Shown here piece after piece: positions 45,361 through 54,518 of a DNA stretch of 64,000 bases (position 1 is its first letter; each line of letters begins with the position of its first letter). Below the pieces are notes generated by a model. The model searched no databases, was not told where the DNA came from, and saw only the letters and a program-made list of their open reading frames with translations. The position numbers and the translations under genes were made by a program. Source of the stretch: Polynucleobacter hirudinilacicola (GTDB lineage: Bacteria; Pseudomonadota; Gammaproteobacteria; Burkholderiales; Burkholderiaceae); assembly GCF_002192535.1 (NCBI RefSeq), contig NZ_NAIA01000003.1:62001-126000 (forward strand), read 5' to 3'.

Positions 45361-45375
45361 GCTCATTACATGAGC
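45361..45375. promoter_or_regulatory. Perfect GCTCA-N5-TGAGC inverted repeat upstream of the WYL regulator
   Basis: GCTCATTACATGAGC. Confidence 0.65.
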
Positions 45376-45427
45376 CTTAAACTAATTAAAGTTATAAAAA
45401 CAATAAAAGTCTCAATTTGGAGGTTTT

Positions 45428-46396
45428 ATGAGCAATATGGAACGCCTGCACCGCATTAAATACATGCTCCAGCACCGTAAATGCGTGCCAATTGAGGACT
45501 TTATGACAGAGCTAGAGGTCTCAAAAGCGACCTTTAAGCGCGACCTAGAGTTCTTAAGGTCACGCTCAAAGGCGGATATTGAATATGACCGCTTTTTGGG
45601 TGGCTATAAATTCAAGGATGGATCTGACGTCAATAAGATTGAGATGACCGGTCTTTGGTTTTCTGAAAAGGAAGCAACCGCACTAGTGCTAATGCAGCAT
45701 TTACTGTCATCACTTGACCAAGGAGGTTTGATTGGACCTCATATTGAACCACTCACTGCAATCATTGATGGCATCTTAGGCCAAAGCGAAGCCACTACCA
45801 AAGAACTGCGTAAACGAATCAAGGTTCTAGGCATGGGTTCACGTAAGAATTCAATTGAGAATTTTTCTGAGATTGGTGCCGCCCTTTTAAAACGCAATCG
45901 ACTAGTAATTAAATACTACGCTAAGAGCAAGGATGAAGAAACTGAGCGTGAGATTTCCCCGCAGCGCCTCATTTACTACCGTGAGAATTGGTATCTTGAT
46001 GGCTACTGCCACATGCGTGAAGGATTACGTAGTTTTGCTTTGGATGGCATTCGAAGCGCAATACTTACCAACACAAAAGCGCAAGAAATATCCGACAAGG
46101 AGTGCCAGGAACACTTTGCCGAAAGTTATGGCATTTTTTCTGGCAAGGCTACCAAAAGAGCTAAGTTACGCTTTACACCCGAGCATGCGCGCTGGGTTTC
46201 GGGTGAAAATTGGCACGGGCAACAAGTAGGCAGCTTTGATAAAGAAGGTTATTTCAATCTTGAGTTTGATTACAACCAGGATCCCGAGCTGCTCATGGAC
46301 ATTTTGAAGCATGGCTCAGGCGTTGAAGTCATTGGACCCGCAAGTTTAAAAAGTCGCGTGAAAGAAGAGTTAAAGAAAACTTTAGCCAACTACTAA
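45428..46396 (+). CDS. WYL-domain HTH transcriptional regulator
   Basis: HTH VPIEDFMTELEVSKATFKRDLEFLRSRSKADIEYDRFLGGYKF and WYL core ISPQRLIYYRENWYLDGYCHMREGLRSFALDGIRSA. Confidence 0.9.
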   Translation: MSNMERLHRIKYMLQHRKCVPIEDFMTELEVSKATFKRDLEFLRSRSKADIEYDRFLGGYKFKDGSDVNKIEMTGLWFSEKEATALVLMQHLLSSLDQGGLIGPHIEPLTAIIDGILGQSEATTKELRKRIKVLGMGSRKNSIENFSEIGAALLKRNRLVIKYYAKSKDEETEREISPQRLIYYRENWYLDGYCHMREGLRSFALDGIRSAILTNTKAQEISDKECQEHFAESYGIFSGKATKRAKLRFTPEHARWVSGENWHGQQVGSFDKEGYFNLEFDYNQDPELLMDILKHGSGVEVIGPASLKSRVKEELKKTLANY

Positions 46397-46408
46397 GCAC
46401 ATCTGAAA

Positions 46409-48475
46409 TTAAGATCTTAAATTTTCCAACCAACTAGTGGCCAAACTTTCAGCAGCCAATATTTGCTCTGATGTTAATTTTGGACTAATTTCCTCAATTG
46501 ATAGTTTTGCATCAAAGCCCAGCTGATTAGATATTGAAAACCATTTATAGGCCTCAACTAAATCTATATCAGTCCCCCAGCCCTGCTCATAGCAATTGGC
46601 CAAATTGACCTGGGCTGAAATATGGCCCTTTTTTGCTGCCTTATTAAATAATTCAAAGGCTTTTGTAAGATTTACCTGAACTCCTAGCCCTTTAAAATAG
46701 GCCCAACCTAGATTGTTCGTAGCATAGGTATCGCCTTGATAGGCTGCCTCTTCAAGTAAAGCAAATCCTTTCTCCAGATTTACCTCAACGCCATTGCCAT
46801 TTTGATATAGATGCCCAAGACAGGATTTAGCCGATGCGTCACCTTGTTTGGAGGCTAAATCCAAGTAATAAACCGCTTTTATTAAATCTTTCTCAATATT
46901 TTCACCAACAGAATATTTATAACCCAAAAGTGATTCAGCAACTGCTAGACCTGCATCGGCTGCATACTTCAGAAGATTGAAAGCTCTTTCTATATCTTTA
47001 TCAATACCATCAATCCCGCTATAAAATATTAAAGAAAGATGATAGTAGGACTCAATACATCCAAGGTGAGCAGCCCTCTCATAGTACTCATATGCTCTTT
47101 GAGCGCTTTTCTCAAAATAAATTCCTTGCTCATACATCACTCCTAGATCATTGAGCGCACTTTCATTGTTCTGCTCAGCAGCAAGAAAGAATAAAGTAAC
47201 ACCCAATTCAAGATTTTGATCTACGTTTCTACCATGAACATAACGAAATCCGAGCTTAGCCTGTGCGTCTGCATTACCTTGTTTTGCTGCCTCAGTTAAT
47301 AATTGAATGCCCTTCTCAATGTCAGCCTCGGCCCCAATGCCCTCAAGGAAAAAGGAACCAAGTCGTTCGATGCTACTAACCATACCTTGCTTCGCTGCAA
47401 GATTATGAAAATGCATGGCTTGCTCTGTATTAACTTCTACAATGTCACCAATCAAATACATATCACCTAATGCCATTTGAGCCCATACAAAGTCCTTTTC
47501 TTCGGCAAATGCCTTGAGAACTTTTTCAATACTTTCAATATCATTAGCGGAAATTGATGACTTAAGACTTTGTATTTTTTTTCTAGCTTCCTTATAGCCC
47601 TGAGCCCAAGAAATTTGATACCAAACAATTGCCCAAGGGATATTAGGCTTATTATCTTTAGTGTCAATGCCATTTTCTGCATTTAAACCCAAGCAATAAG
47701 ATGACAAATTGCTGCCAAAGTTGGCCGCCCTTAAATACCAATGATGTGCCCGCTTCACATCTTTCTCAACCCCAGTTCCATTATGAAACATGACCCCTAG
47801 GTCATGCATAGCTTGCATATGATTTTGATTGGCAGCAATTTCAAAGTAGTGAATTGCTTTTTTATAGTCAACAGGAACTTGATTTCCAGATTCGTAAATT
47901 TTTGCTAAATCATATGCCGCCACATCAAAACCTGACTCGGCAGCACTTTCAAATAATTCAATGGCTTCTGGAATATTCTTTTCAATCTCTAAACCAGAAA
48001 ATTTATACCCTGCAAGTCTTGTCATAGCTCGCGCATCGCCTAATTCTGCGGCTTTTTCAAGGTACTCTAGTCCTAACTTAGTATCTTTTGGTATGTCCGA
48101 TCCATCCAAATAAGCTATTGCAAGTAGAAAATTTGCATAACCATTATTTTTTTCTGCAGCCTTATTGAGCCAAGTCATCCCTTCCGGAAAATTCTTTTCT
48201 ACACCAATTCCGCCACATAAGTTATTCCCAACCACCATCTGAGAGTCAGCAAAATCTAAATTAGCAGCCCTCAAATAAAGCTCATTAGCTTTGTATTGAT
48301 CAATTTGCACTCCATGGCCATAAAAATAATTACCTGCTAAGTAATGCATGCCCCAGGGATCATTTAACTCAACCATCTTATGCAAGCAGGTGTTTAATTC
48401 TTCAAATTTTTGATCAGAAAATAATTGCAATGCCTCAGACTTTAAATTTTCTATTTGGCCGATACCCATACTCAC
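46409..48475 (-). CDS. Sel1-like repeat protein
   Basis: Many about 36-aa units of A..LG..Y..G.GVE.D...A...Y..AA..G. Confidence 0.92.
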   Translation of the reverse strand: MSMGIGQIENLKSEALQLFSDQKFEELNTCLHKMVELNDPWGMHYLAGNYFYGHGVQIDQYKANELYLRAANLDFADSQMVVGNNLCGGIGVEKNFPEGMTWLNKAAEKNNGYANFLLAIAYLDGSDIPKDTKLGLEYLEKAAELGDARAMTRLAGYKFSGLEIEKNIPEAIELFESAAESGFDVAAYDLAKIYESGNQVPVDYKKAIHYFEIAANQNHMQAMHDLGVMFHNGTGVEKDVKRAHHWYLRAANFGSNLSSYCLGLNAENGIDTKDNKPNIPWAIVWYQISWAQGYKEARKKIQSLKSSISANDIESIEKVLKAFAEEKDFVWAQMALGDMYLIGDIVEVNTEQAMHFHNLAAKQGMVSSIERLGSFFLEGIGAEADIEKGIQLLTEAAKQGNADAQAKLGFRYVHGRNVDQNLELGVTLFFLAAEQNNESALNDLGVMYEQGIYFEKSAQRAYEYYERAAHLGCIESYYHLSLIFYSGIDGIDKDIERAFNLLKYAADAGLAVAESLLGYKYSVGENIEKDLIKAVYYLDLASKQGDASAKSCLGHLYQNGNGVEVNLEKGFALLEEAAYQGDTYATNNLGWAYFKGLGVQVNLTKAFELFNKAAKKGHISAQVNLANCYEQGWGTDIDLVEAYKWFSISNQLGFDAKLSIEEISPKLTSEQILAAESLATSWLENLRS

Positions 48476-48532
48476 CTCAAAATTTATTTCATTCTTTTAC
48501 TGAAAATAGACGCCGAAAGAATCCAAAAGAAA

Positions 48533-48832
48533 TTATTTTTCACCATATTTCTTTTTTAGACGATCCCATTCTTTCTGCTTTTCTTTTTTTCTGGCTCGCT
48601 CTATTTGCTCGGATAGTTTTTGTGCCTTCTTTTTTCTTACTTCAGCCTCAATCTGTCGAATCTCATTAGCAACCTTTATCTCTTCTGGAGTTAAAGGTAT
48701 CTTCTTAGGCTTTGGTAATGGCTCACCTTTCGCAAATTTTTCTCCACAGGACAAGCAAAGTTTGTACCCAAGCCCCCATCTTGCAGGCGATACAAATGCA
48801 AAACAATTGGCGCAAATATGCTCTATTTCCAT
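48533..48832 (-). CDS. Hypothetical zinc-ribbon / coiled-coil protein
   Basis: ICANCFAFVSPARWGLGYKLCLSCGEKF then charged helix. Confidence 0.55.
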   Translation of the reverse strand: MEIEHICANCFAFVSPARWGLGYKLCLSCGEKFAKGEPLPKPKKIPLTPEEIKVANEIRQIEAEVRKKKAQKLSEQIERARKKEKQKEWDRLKKKYGEK

Positions 48833-48886
48833 CCGTTTATCTTAATTCTTTATGAATAATAAGTGGCTCTTTTTAAACTATATGCC

Positions 48887-50032
48887 TTATTCGAACCCAT
48901 CATCTCTCAAGGGCTCATTCTGCCCAGGTAGACTCATACCGCTAGCTACTTTATAAATTGGATCTCTCGCATTTATCTGCTCCTGGGCCCAACTAACCCA
49001 ATTATTTAACTCTTTATTTTTTCTCCTTACAACTCGGCTAGCCCTCATAGTTTTTACAAAATCCCTGAGTACGGCCAATTCATTCCAGCGCTCTGCTGCA
49101 TCCTTGAGCTGACCCCATTTCCAGGCATCGACCTCCTTGGCCCATTTGATGTCAGCTAGGCGCTTACGCTCTGTCTGCTCTCTGGCCTCGCTAGCCTCTC
49201 GCTCCACCCTTGCTATCTTGGCATCAAATGAAAGCTCAGCAATGAGATTTATCAATTTCCCAAGCTGCTCCTCAACGCTAGTCTTTTCAGAGTCTTTAAC
49301 AATCTTCCAGCCATATATATCGTTATGGCGAATTCTTAGCTCTAACCTTCCAGATGGGATGTATTCAATATCCATCATGTATGAGTGAGTGTGCCCGCCA
49401 CTAGTCCAACTCCTTTTTCTTTTCATTGGCTTTGGCGGTTTAGTACTTACTTCATAGAACTCAATTGTTACTACATCGTCATCTCTTTTAAATGCGGTAA
49501 CTTCTGCATTTGAATATTTTCGATGGACACCCAGCCTATAGCCGCGGGAGAGAAATTCGTTGATGAGGGTCTGAAGTATTCGCTTTACCCGTGGAACGCT
49601 ATGTGGACCAATCTGGACATCAAAGCCAGCTTTAGATTCTGACCTTCCAAATTTGGAATGGTTTTCCATCTGGAAGTCTTTGAAGGTCTTCTCGATCTCT
49701 TCATGGAATTTATTGCCCTTATAAATCTCTATGACAGGAATGGGCTCAGCAGGTTTATTTAACCTAGCCTCCATGATCGCTTTATCTCGAGTCCGCACAT
49801 GTATGAGGGGATCATGCTCATTCCACCAAGGCTCTAATGGAGGCTTTTCTGACGTTATCTTTCCATGTTCCAGCTTGGCCCAGTAACCCAATGGCGGCTT
49901 TGGTACACCGTATTGCTTGCACCACTTGCCAAGGGCAACATCGGAGAGCCCAATCCGCAGCGCAACCTTAGTGGCCGGCTCAGTCCACAGGAGTTCATAT
50001 ATTTCAGTGCGTGTGTATGATTCTCTTTCCAT
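48887..50032 (-). CDS. HTH-containing island-associated hypothetical protein
   Basis: YTRTEIYELLWTEPATKVALRIGLSDVALGKWCKQYGVPKPPLGYWAKLEHGK N-terminal domain. Confidence 0.7.
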   Translation of the reverse strand: MERESYTRTEIYELLWTEPATKVALRIGLSDVALGKWCKQYGVPKPPLGYWAKLEHGKITSEKPPLEPWWNEHDPLIHVRTRDKAIMEARLNKPAEPIPVIEIYKGNKFHEEIEKTFKDFQMENHSKFGRSESKAGFDVQIGPHSVPRVKRILQTLINEFLSRGYRLGVHRKYSNAEVTAFKRDDDVVTIEFYEVSTKPPKPMKRKRSWTSGGHTHSYMMDIEYIPSGRLELRIRHNDIYGWKIVKDSEKTSVEEQLGKLINLIAELSFDAKIARVEREASEAREQTERKRLADIKWAKEVDAWKWGQLKDAAERWNELAVLRDFVKTMRASRVVRRKNKELNNWVSWAQEQINARDPIYKVASGMSLPGQNEPLRDDGFE

Positions 50033-50042
50033 CAGTAACCCC

Positions 50043-50057
50043 CTTCACAATGTGAAG
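50043..50057. promoter_or_regulatory. Palindrome upstream of the HTH gene
   Basis: CTTCACA-A-TGTGAAG, perfect arms. Confidence 0.5.
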
Positions 50058-50088
50058 ACAATTAAAGCAAATTGTAAGGATGGAATGT

Positions 50089-50110
50089 GGGGGTACTTTT
50101 GGGGGTACTT
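50089..50110 (+). repeat. Phased GGGGGTA direct repeats at the right island end
   Basis: GGGGGTACTTTT GGGGGTACTT, matching 3229-3250. Confidence 0.55.
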
Positions 50111-50174
50111 AGTGAAATTCGAACTCTTTTGACCTCTTCCAAGTACCTGTATTTAGAGCAGAAAGTGGCTTTTA

Positions 50175-50246
50175 GTTCGATTCCCGCCGACCCACCATTT
50201 TGAAGTCTGTAATAAATTAACGCCACCCACTAGGGTGGCGTTTTTC
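50175..50246 (+). repeat. attR: displaced ssrA 3' end plus terminator
   Basis: GTTCGATTCCCGCCGACCCACCATTTTGAAGTCTGTAAT...AACGCCACCCACTAGGGTGGCGTTTTTC. Confidence 0.85.
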
Positions 50247-50276
50247 TTTCACTCAAGCATTATCTAGTCATGTTCA

Positions 50277-52355
50277 TTAGTTAAATTGATAACTCATGCC
50301 AGCCTGAAAATTCAGAGGCGCGCCTGCAAAAATCCCATCTGGATTTCTACTGGAGATATACCTTTTATTAAATAGATTATTGATCACTCCAAACACTTTC
50401 CAATCTTTATTGATAGAGTAGTTGGCACTCCAATTAACAGTCACAAATGCTGGCACTTCACCTAAAGTTCCAATAGCATTCTCAACAACCGTATTTGCTG
50501 CATCAGCGTATTGACTGGACACATAATTCAAGCTCACCAAGGTATTAAAACTGCTCTTCTCATAACTGACACCTAGATTGGAAGTCAACTTAGGGGTATA
50601 AGAAATGCGGTTTCCATCACGTCCCAAGGAATTTGTGCCGACAAATTTTGCTACTGGAATATAGGTAGCATTGCCGTTAATACCCCAGCCATGAGCAAAT
50701 GCATATCCAAGAGCTAACTCGGCACCCTGATGCAGACTCTTTCCTCCATTAGCCTTGGTTATTCCCGCTGCTAAGCTCTGATTCACGATTTGATTGCTAA
50801 AGTTCATACTAAATACTGCTGCATCATATGAAAAAGAACCCGATACTCCGCGCAAACCCAATTCCATATTCGTTGAGCGTTCAGGCGCTAACTGCTGGTC
50901 AACACCCTTGTCATCAATCGCAGCTGACAATTGTGCTGGTGCAAAACCTTTGTAAACACTGCCATACACTTGTGCCTGAGGTATTACTTGCCATGTAGCG
51001 CCAATTTGAGGAATTGTTTCTACATTCTTAGCACTCCCAGATGTGCCAGTAAGGATATTTGAGCGAGTCTGGTTATAACTTTCAACTCGCACCCCGGGAA
51101 TAAGGGCAAAGTCTTTAGTCAGTAGAAATCGATTTTGCCCATATATAGCTACAGAGTTAGCTTTGTTATCCTCATGCGCAGTAATTCGACCTGAATAGTC
51201 TGTGGTTTTAGAGCTCACCAGTTGATTTATTTGAGATTCAGTATGCAAGCGAATGCCAAACTCTGCTTCATTAGAAATTCCAAGGGCCTTATATGCATGA
51301 CTTAACCTAGAATCAAGGCCCAGCATTTGAAACTCACGATTACGGCCAATTAAACAATCTGAACCCTGATTGCAGGCCCTAAAAATTGTGGCATCTTGTG
51401 TGCGATTCACAACACTTTGTCGCCAATAGTTACGGGATAGCTTACTCCAATAGATTAAGGTATTTATTATGGTATCTGCATTCATTTCAAATGCGTGATT
51501 AATATCTACTGCATTTCTTTGGGTAATAAAACGATCATTAGGCGCCGGATTATCTCTCGATCCGTTCATGTATTGATTGGGGCGCAGACCTACATAGGAG
51601 GTATTGATATTGTTATCGTAATGAGTGTATTTCAGGCTTAACCACTGGTTCTGCGCAATCTCTATTCCACCCTTCATCAAAATGTCGTACATCTTGAATC
51701 CATTGCCTTGATAGCCATTAGACTCGGATTGAATGAGATTAATTCCTCCGATTGCGCCATTCGATGATGATTTACCGCCTGCCTCAATCTCCGCCAAACG
51801 ATATCCATAATTACCCACCTTACCGGTTAACTTAAAACCCTGGGATGGTGTTTTGCTGAGATAGTTCACCACCCCACCAATATTAGATGGGCCATATTTC
51901 AGACCTGATGCACCCTTTAAGACCTCAATGCCGCCAATACGGTCAACCGGTGAACTGTAATAGGAGGCATTGGAGATAAAGAGACTGGGTTGTATTGGAG
52001 CGCCATCTTCCAGAAGCAATACTTTTGCACTCCGCCCCGGACTCAAGCCACGAATACCAATATTCGGAATGGATCCTAAACCACCCTCATCTCCACGAAC
52101 ATTCACCCCAGGAATTGTCTTTAATACATCCTGCAATGACTGAGGCTGTAGCTCCTCCATTCTCTTCTGATCGATGACATCGACTGTTCCTGGAATTTTG
52201 CTCAGGGCATTCTCCTCCCGTCCAACAATATCAATTCTGGGTAATTGAATATCTTGTGCCTTTACCAGGATTGAAAATGAACTTCCATACAACAATGCAA
52301 TAGATGAAAGCCAGGCCAGCTTTTTTTGAGGACGAAAAACATCTTGATGCTTCAT
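50277..52355 (-). CDS. TonB-dependent outer membrane receptor
   Basis: Plug domain LSKIPGTVDVIDQKRMEELQPQSLQDVLKTIPGVNVRGDEGGLGSIPNIGIRGLSPGRSAKVLLLEDGAPIQPS, terminal beta-barrel strand ending FN. Confidence 0.92.
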   Translation of the reverse strand: MKHQDVFRPQKKLAWLSSIALLYGSSFSILVKAQDIQLPRIDIVGREENALSKIPGTVDVIDQKRMEELQPQSLQDVLKTIPGVNVRGDEGGLGSIPNIGIRGLSPGRSAKVLLLEDGAPIQPSLFISNASYYSSPVDRIGGIEVLKGASGLKYGPSNIGGVVNYLSKTPSQGFKLTGKVGNYGYRLAEIEAGGKSSSNGAIGGINLIQSESNGYQGNGFKMYDILMKGGIEIAQNQWLSLKYTHYDNNINTSYVGLRPNQYMNGSRDNPAPNDRFITQRNAVDINHAFEMNADTIINTLIYWSKLSRNYWRQSVVNRTQDATIFRACNQGSDCLIGRNREFQMLGLDSRLSHAYKALGISNEAEFGIRLHTESQINQLVSSKTTDYSGRITAHEDNKANSVAIYGQNRFLLTKDFALIPGVRVESYNQTRSNILTGTSGSAKNVETIPQIGATWQVIPQAQVYGSVYKGFAPAQLSAAIDDKGVDQQLAPERSTNMELGLRGVSGSFSYDAAVFSMNFSNQIVNQSLAAGITKANGGKSLHQGAELALGYAFAHGWGINGNATYIPVAKFVGTNSLGRDGNRISYTPKLTSNLGVSYEKSSFNTLVSLNYVSSQYADAANTVVENAIGTLGEVPAFVTVNWSANYSINKDWKVFGVINNLFNKRYISSRNPDGIFAGAPLNFQAGMSYQFN

Positions 52356-52439
52356 ATACTATCTCCAGTGATAAAAACGAAAAATCGCTGGCTATATGCA
52401 TATGAAAATGCTCTTGCTGGCTAGTAACTGATTAACTCC

Positions 52440-52619
52440 TTACTTTGTCAGAATGAGCTTTCCTAATTTAGTAATGCGTAATTGATATAAATTCCCATCA
52501 TGCAGAATGCAGATCTGCTTCAAATGGCCCAATAGAGCTTCACTTGAAATGGTTTTGGGTGCTAGATAGGGGGATGAATTTTGAGGCAGCCCTGAATTCG
52601 AATCATTTTTCTCGTTCAA
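52440..52619 (-). CDS. hemP: HemP-like hemin uptake protein (TTG start)
   Basis: Read by hand: (M)NEKNDSNSGLPQNSSPYLAPKTISSEALLGHLKQICILHDGNLYQLRITKLGKLILTK; HemP-like C-terminus; lies between tonB and the receptor gene. Confidence 0.7.
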   Translation of the reverse strand: MNEKNDSNSGLPQNSSPYLAPKTISSEALLGHLKQICILHDGNLYQLRITKLGKLILTK

Positions 52620-52622
52620 ACG

Positions 52623-53189
52623 CTAAACCCCTAAGGTAAATTGAACGGGGCTCTGAAAGCATTGGGCAGAAGAGCTTATGGACGTTGATTTTATTGGCGC
52701 AAATCTCCACAATGCTAGAGCCTTGAGCGCTGAATTATCTAAACCTTGAAAACCGGAACTCTGAATAAGGCTAACCTGATTCACAATGCCCCACTCATTC
52801 ACGCATAACTTCACAATCACCAAGCCCTGCTCTCTCAGTTGCCTACTTGCTAAAGGGTAATGGGGTTTAGGGTTATGAATGGCTGACCTGGCTGCTCGAT
52901 CTACCGAATGGCCAATTTCCTTGCCATAGCCCGACACACCAGATTCATCAGAAGGAATTGAACTGGAACTTTTGACATTTAAGGATGGATCCACAAGGGT
53001 TGTACTAGAAGGCTTTTCACGCGAAGATGGGGAATTACTTGCGCCCGACAGATTTACCATGAGAACCCCCGGCGCTGATGGGCTGACTTCTATATCGGGC
53101 CCCGATAATAGAACTAGTAAAACAAATACATGGGAGATTAATACGCCTGAAATAACAAAAATGTTTCTGGGCAATCCACTACAGAGCAA
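52623..53189 (-). CDS. tonB: TonB family energy transducer
   Basis: C-terminal KPHYPLASRQLREQGLVIVKLCVNEWGIVNQVSLIQSSGFQGLDNSALKALALWRFAP. Confidence 0.88.
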   Translation of the reverse strand: MLCSGLPRNIFVISGVLISHVFVLLVLLSGPDIEVSPSAPGVLMVNLSGASNSPSSREKPSSTTLVDPSLNVKSSSSIPSDESGVSGYGKEIGHSVDRAARSAIHNPKPHYPLASRQLREQGLVIVKLCVNEWGIVNQVSLIQSSGFQGLDNSALKALALWRFAPIKSTSISSSAQCFQSPVQFTLGV

Positions 53190-53346
53190 ATGACTTCCTT
53201 AAATAATAAATGGGCAACAACCTAAATCACTTGCTGACAGTATTTGCAGTAGTGAACTATGTTTTCAAATATTTTAAGGATGATGTAGTTGATTAACAAC
53301 CATGATCCCAATGGGGATCGGGCTTGTAGGGCTATTTAGTGTGGTA

Positions 53347-54507
53347 CTACTTTGTGACTAAACGCCAAAGTGATGTGACCTCTTTAGATCTCGCAGCATG
53401 TAACGCATCTGTTTTATCAAATACTTTTTGGTGCTGCGGCTTGGTATCTAAACGAGCAATGACTTTTAAGCCAGCAGCATCAAACCAAGACAGTAGCTCC
53501 CCTCTCGATCTCAAACCTAGATGTTCAGCTAAGTCTGAAAGAATGAGCCAGCCCTCACCACCCGGTAACAAATGATCTTTTAATTTACTCAAAAATCCTC
53601 TCAGCATCTGGCTATCCAGGTCATATACGGCATGCTCAAGAGAAGAACTAGGTCTAGCCGGCAACCATGGTGGATTACAAACAATCAGTGCCGCTTTTGC
53701 TGTTGGAAATAAATTCGTTTTCTGAATCTCAATCTGCTCATTTAAGCGTAACCGATCAATATTGTCTTGAGCACAAGCAATCGCTCGATCATCTTGATCG
53801 GTTGCAATAATCTTTTTAATCTCTCGTATTGCTAGCACTACCGATAGGACCCCCGTTCCGACGCCGACATCAAAAGCGATGGAGTTTTGCTTCAGAGCAA
53901 TTGGTAACGGCGCCTTGAGAACCAGCTCAATATATTCCCCACGAATTGGCGAGAACACACCGTAATGCGGATGAATGCGAATCTCCTCATCATCCCTTGC
54001 GAGAACTGGTACACCCTTTTTACGCCACTCATGGGCGCTGATAACGCCAAGCAACTCTCTTAAAGAGATAACATAAGGCTCAGCCTTCTCTCCATAGACC
54101 TCAAGACAGGCTCTGGCAACATCAGGCGCACGTCTTAATGAAATACTGTGATCAGCATTAATCGGAATCAGTACCATCCCTAAAATACGCGCTCTTTGGG
54201 ATTGCGCTAAGCGATGCAGATTGAAGGCATCTAAGGGAGTCTTGGTTTTCTCTTTAGCGACCCTGTCAGATCTGGTGGATTTCTTAGAGGGCTTATCAAC
54301 CCTTCTCACCAAAGCTTGCAAGAGCTGCCTGGCATTCTGAAAGTCACCCTTGTAAAGCATTGCAGTGCCTTCACAAGCTAAACGGTAAGCAATGTCAGCC
54401 GTTAAGGTGTCGTCAGCAACTTGGATCTTTTGATGTGGTGCGATCCCATTTTCTGAATGCCATTTTGCTGAATGGATTTGGCCACCCTCATCCCATTGGA
54501 TCATCAC
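53347..54507 (-). CDS. Class I SAM-dependent methyltransferase
   Basis: SIAFDVGVGTGVLSVVLAIREIKKIIATDQDDRAI and LIVCNPPWLPARPSSSLEHAVYD. Confidence 0.85.
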   Translation of the reverse strand: MMIQWDEGGQIHSAKWHSENGIAPHQKIQVADDTLTADIAYRLACEGTAMLYKGDFQNARQLLQALVRRVDKPSKKSTRSDRVAKEKTKTPLDAFNLHRLAQSQRARILGMVLIPINADHSISLRRAPDVARACLEVYGEKAEPYVISLRELLGVISAHEWRKKGVPVLARDDEEIRIHPHYGVFSPIRGEYIELVLKAPLPIALKQNSIAFDVGVGTGVLSVVLAIREIKKIIATDQDDRAIACAQDNIDRLRLNEQIEIQKTNLFPTAKAALIVCNPPWLPARPSSSLEHAVYDLDSQMLRGFLSKLKDHLLPGGEGWLILSDLAEHLGLRSRGELLSWFDAAGLKVIARLDTKPQHQKVFDKTDALHAARSKEVTSLWRLVTK

Positions 54508-54518
54508 TTCAGCAGCAC

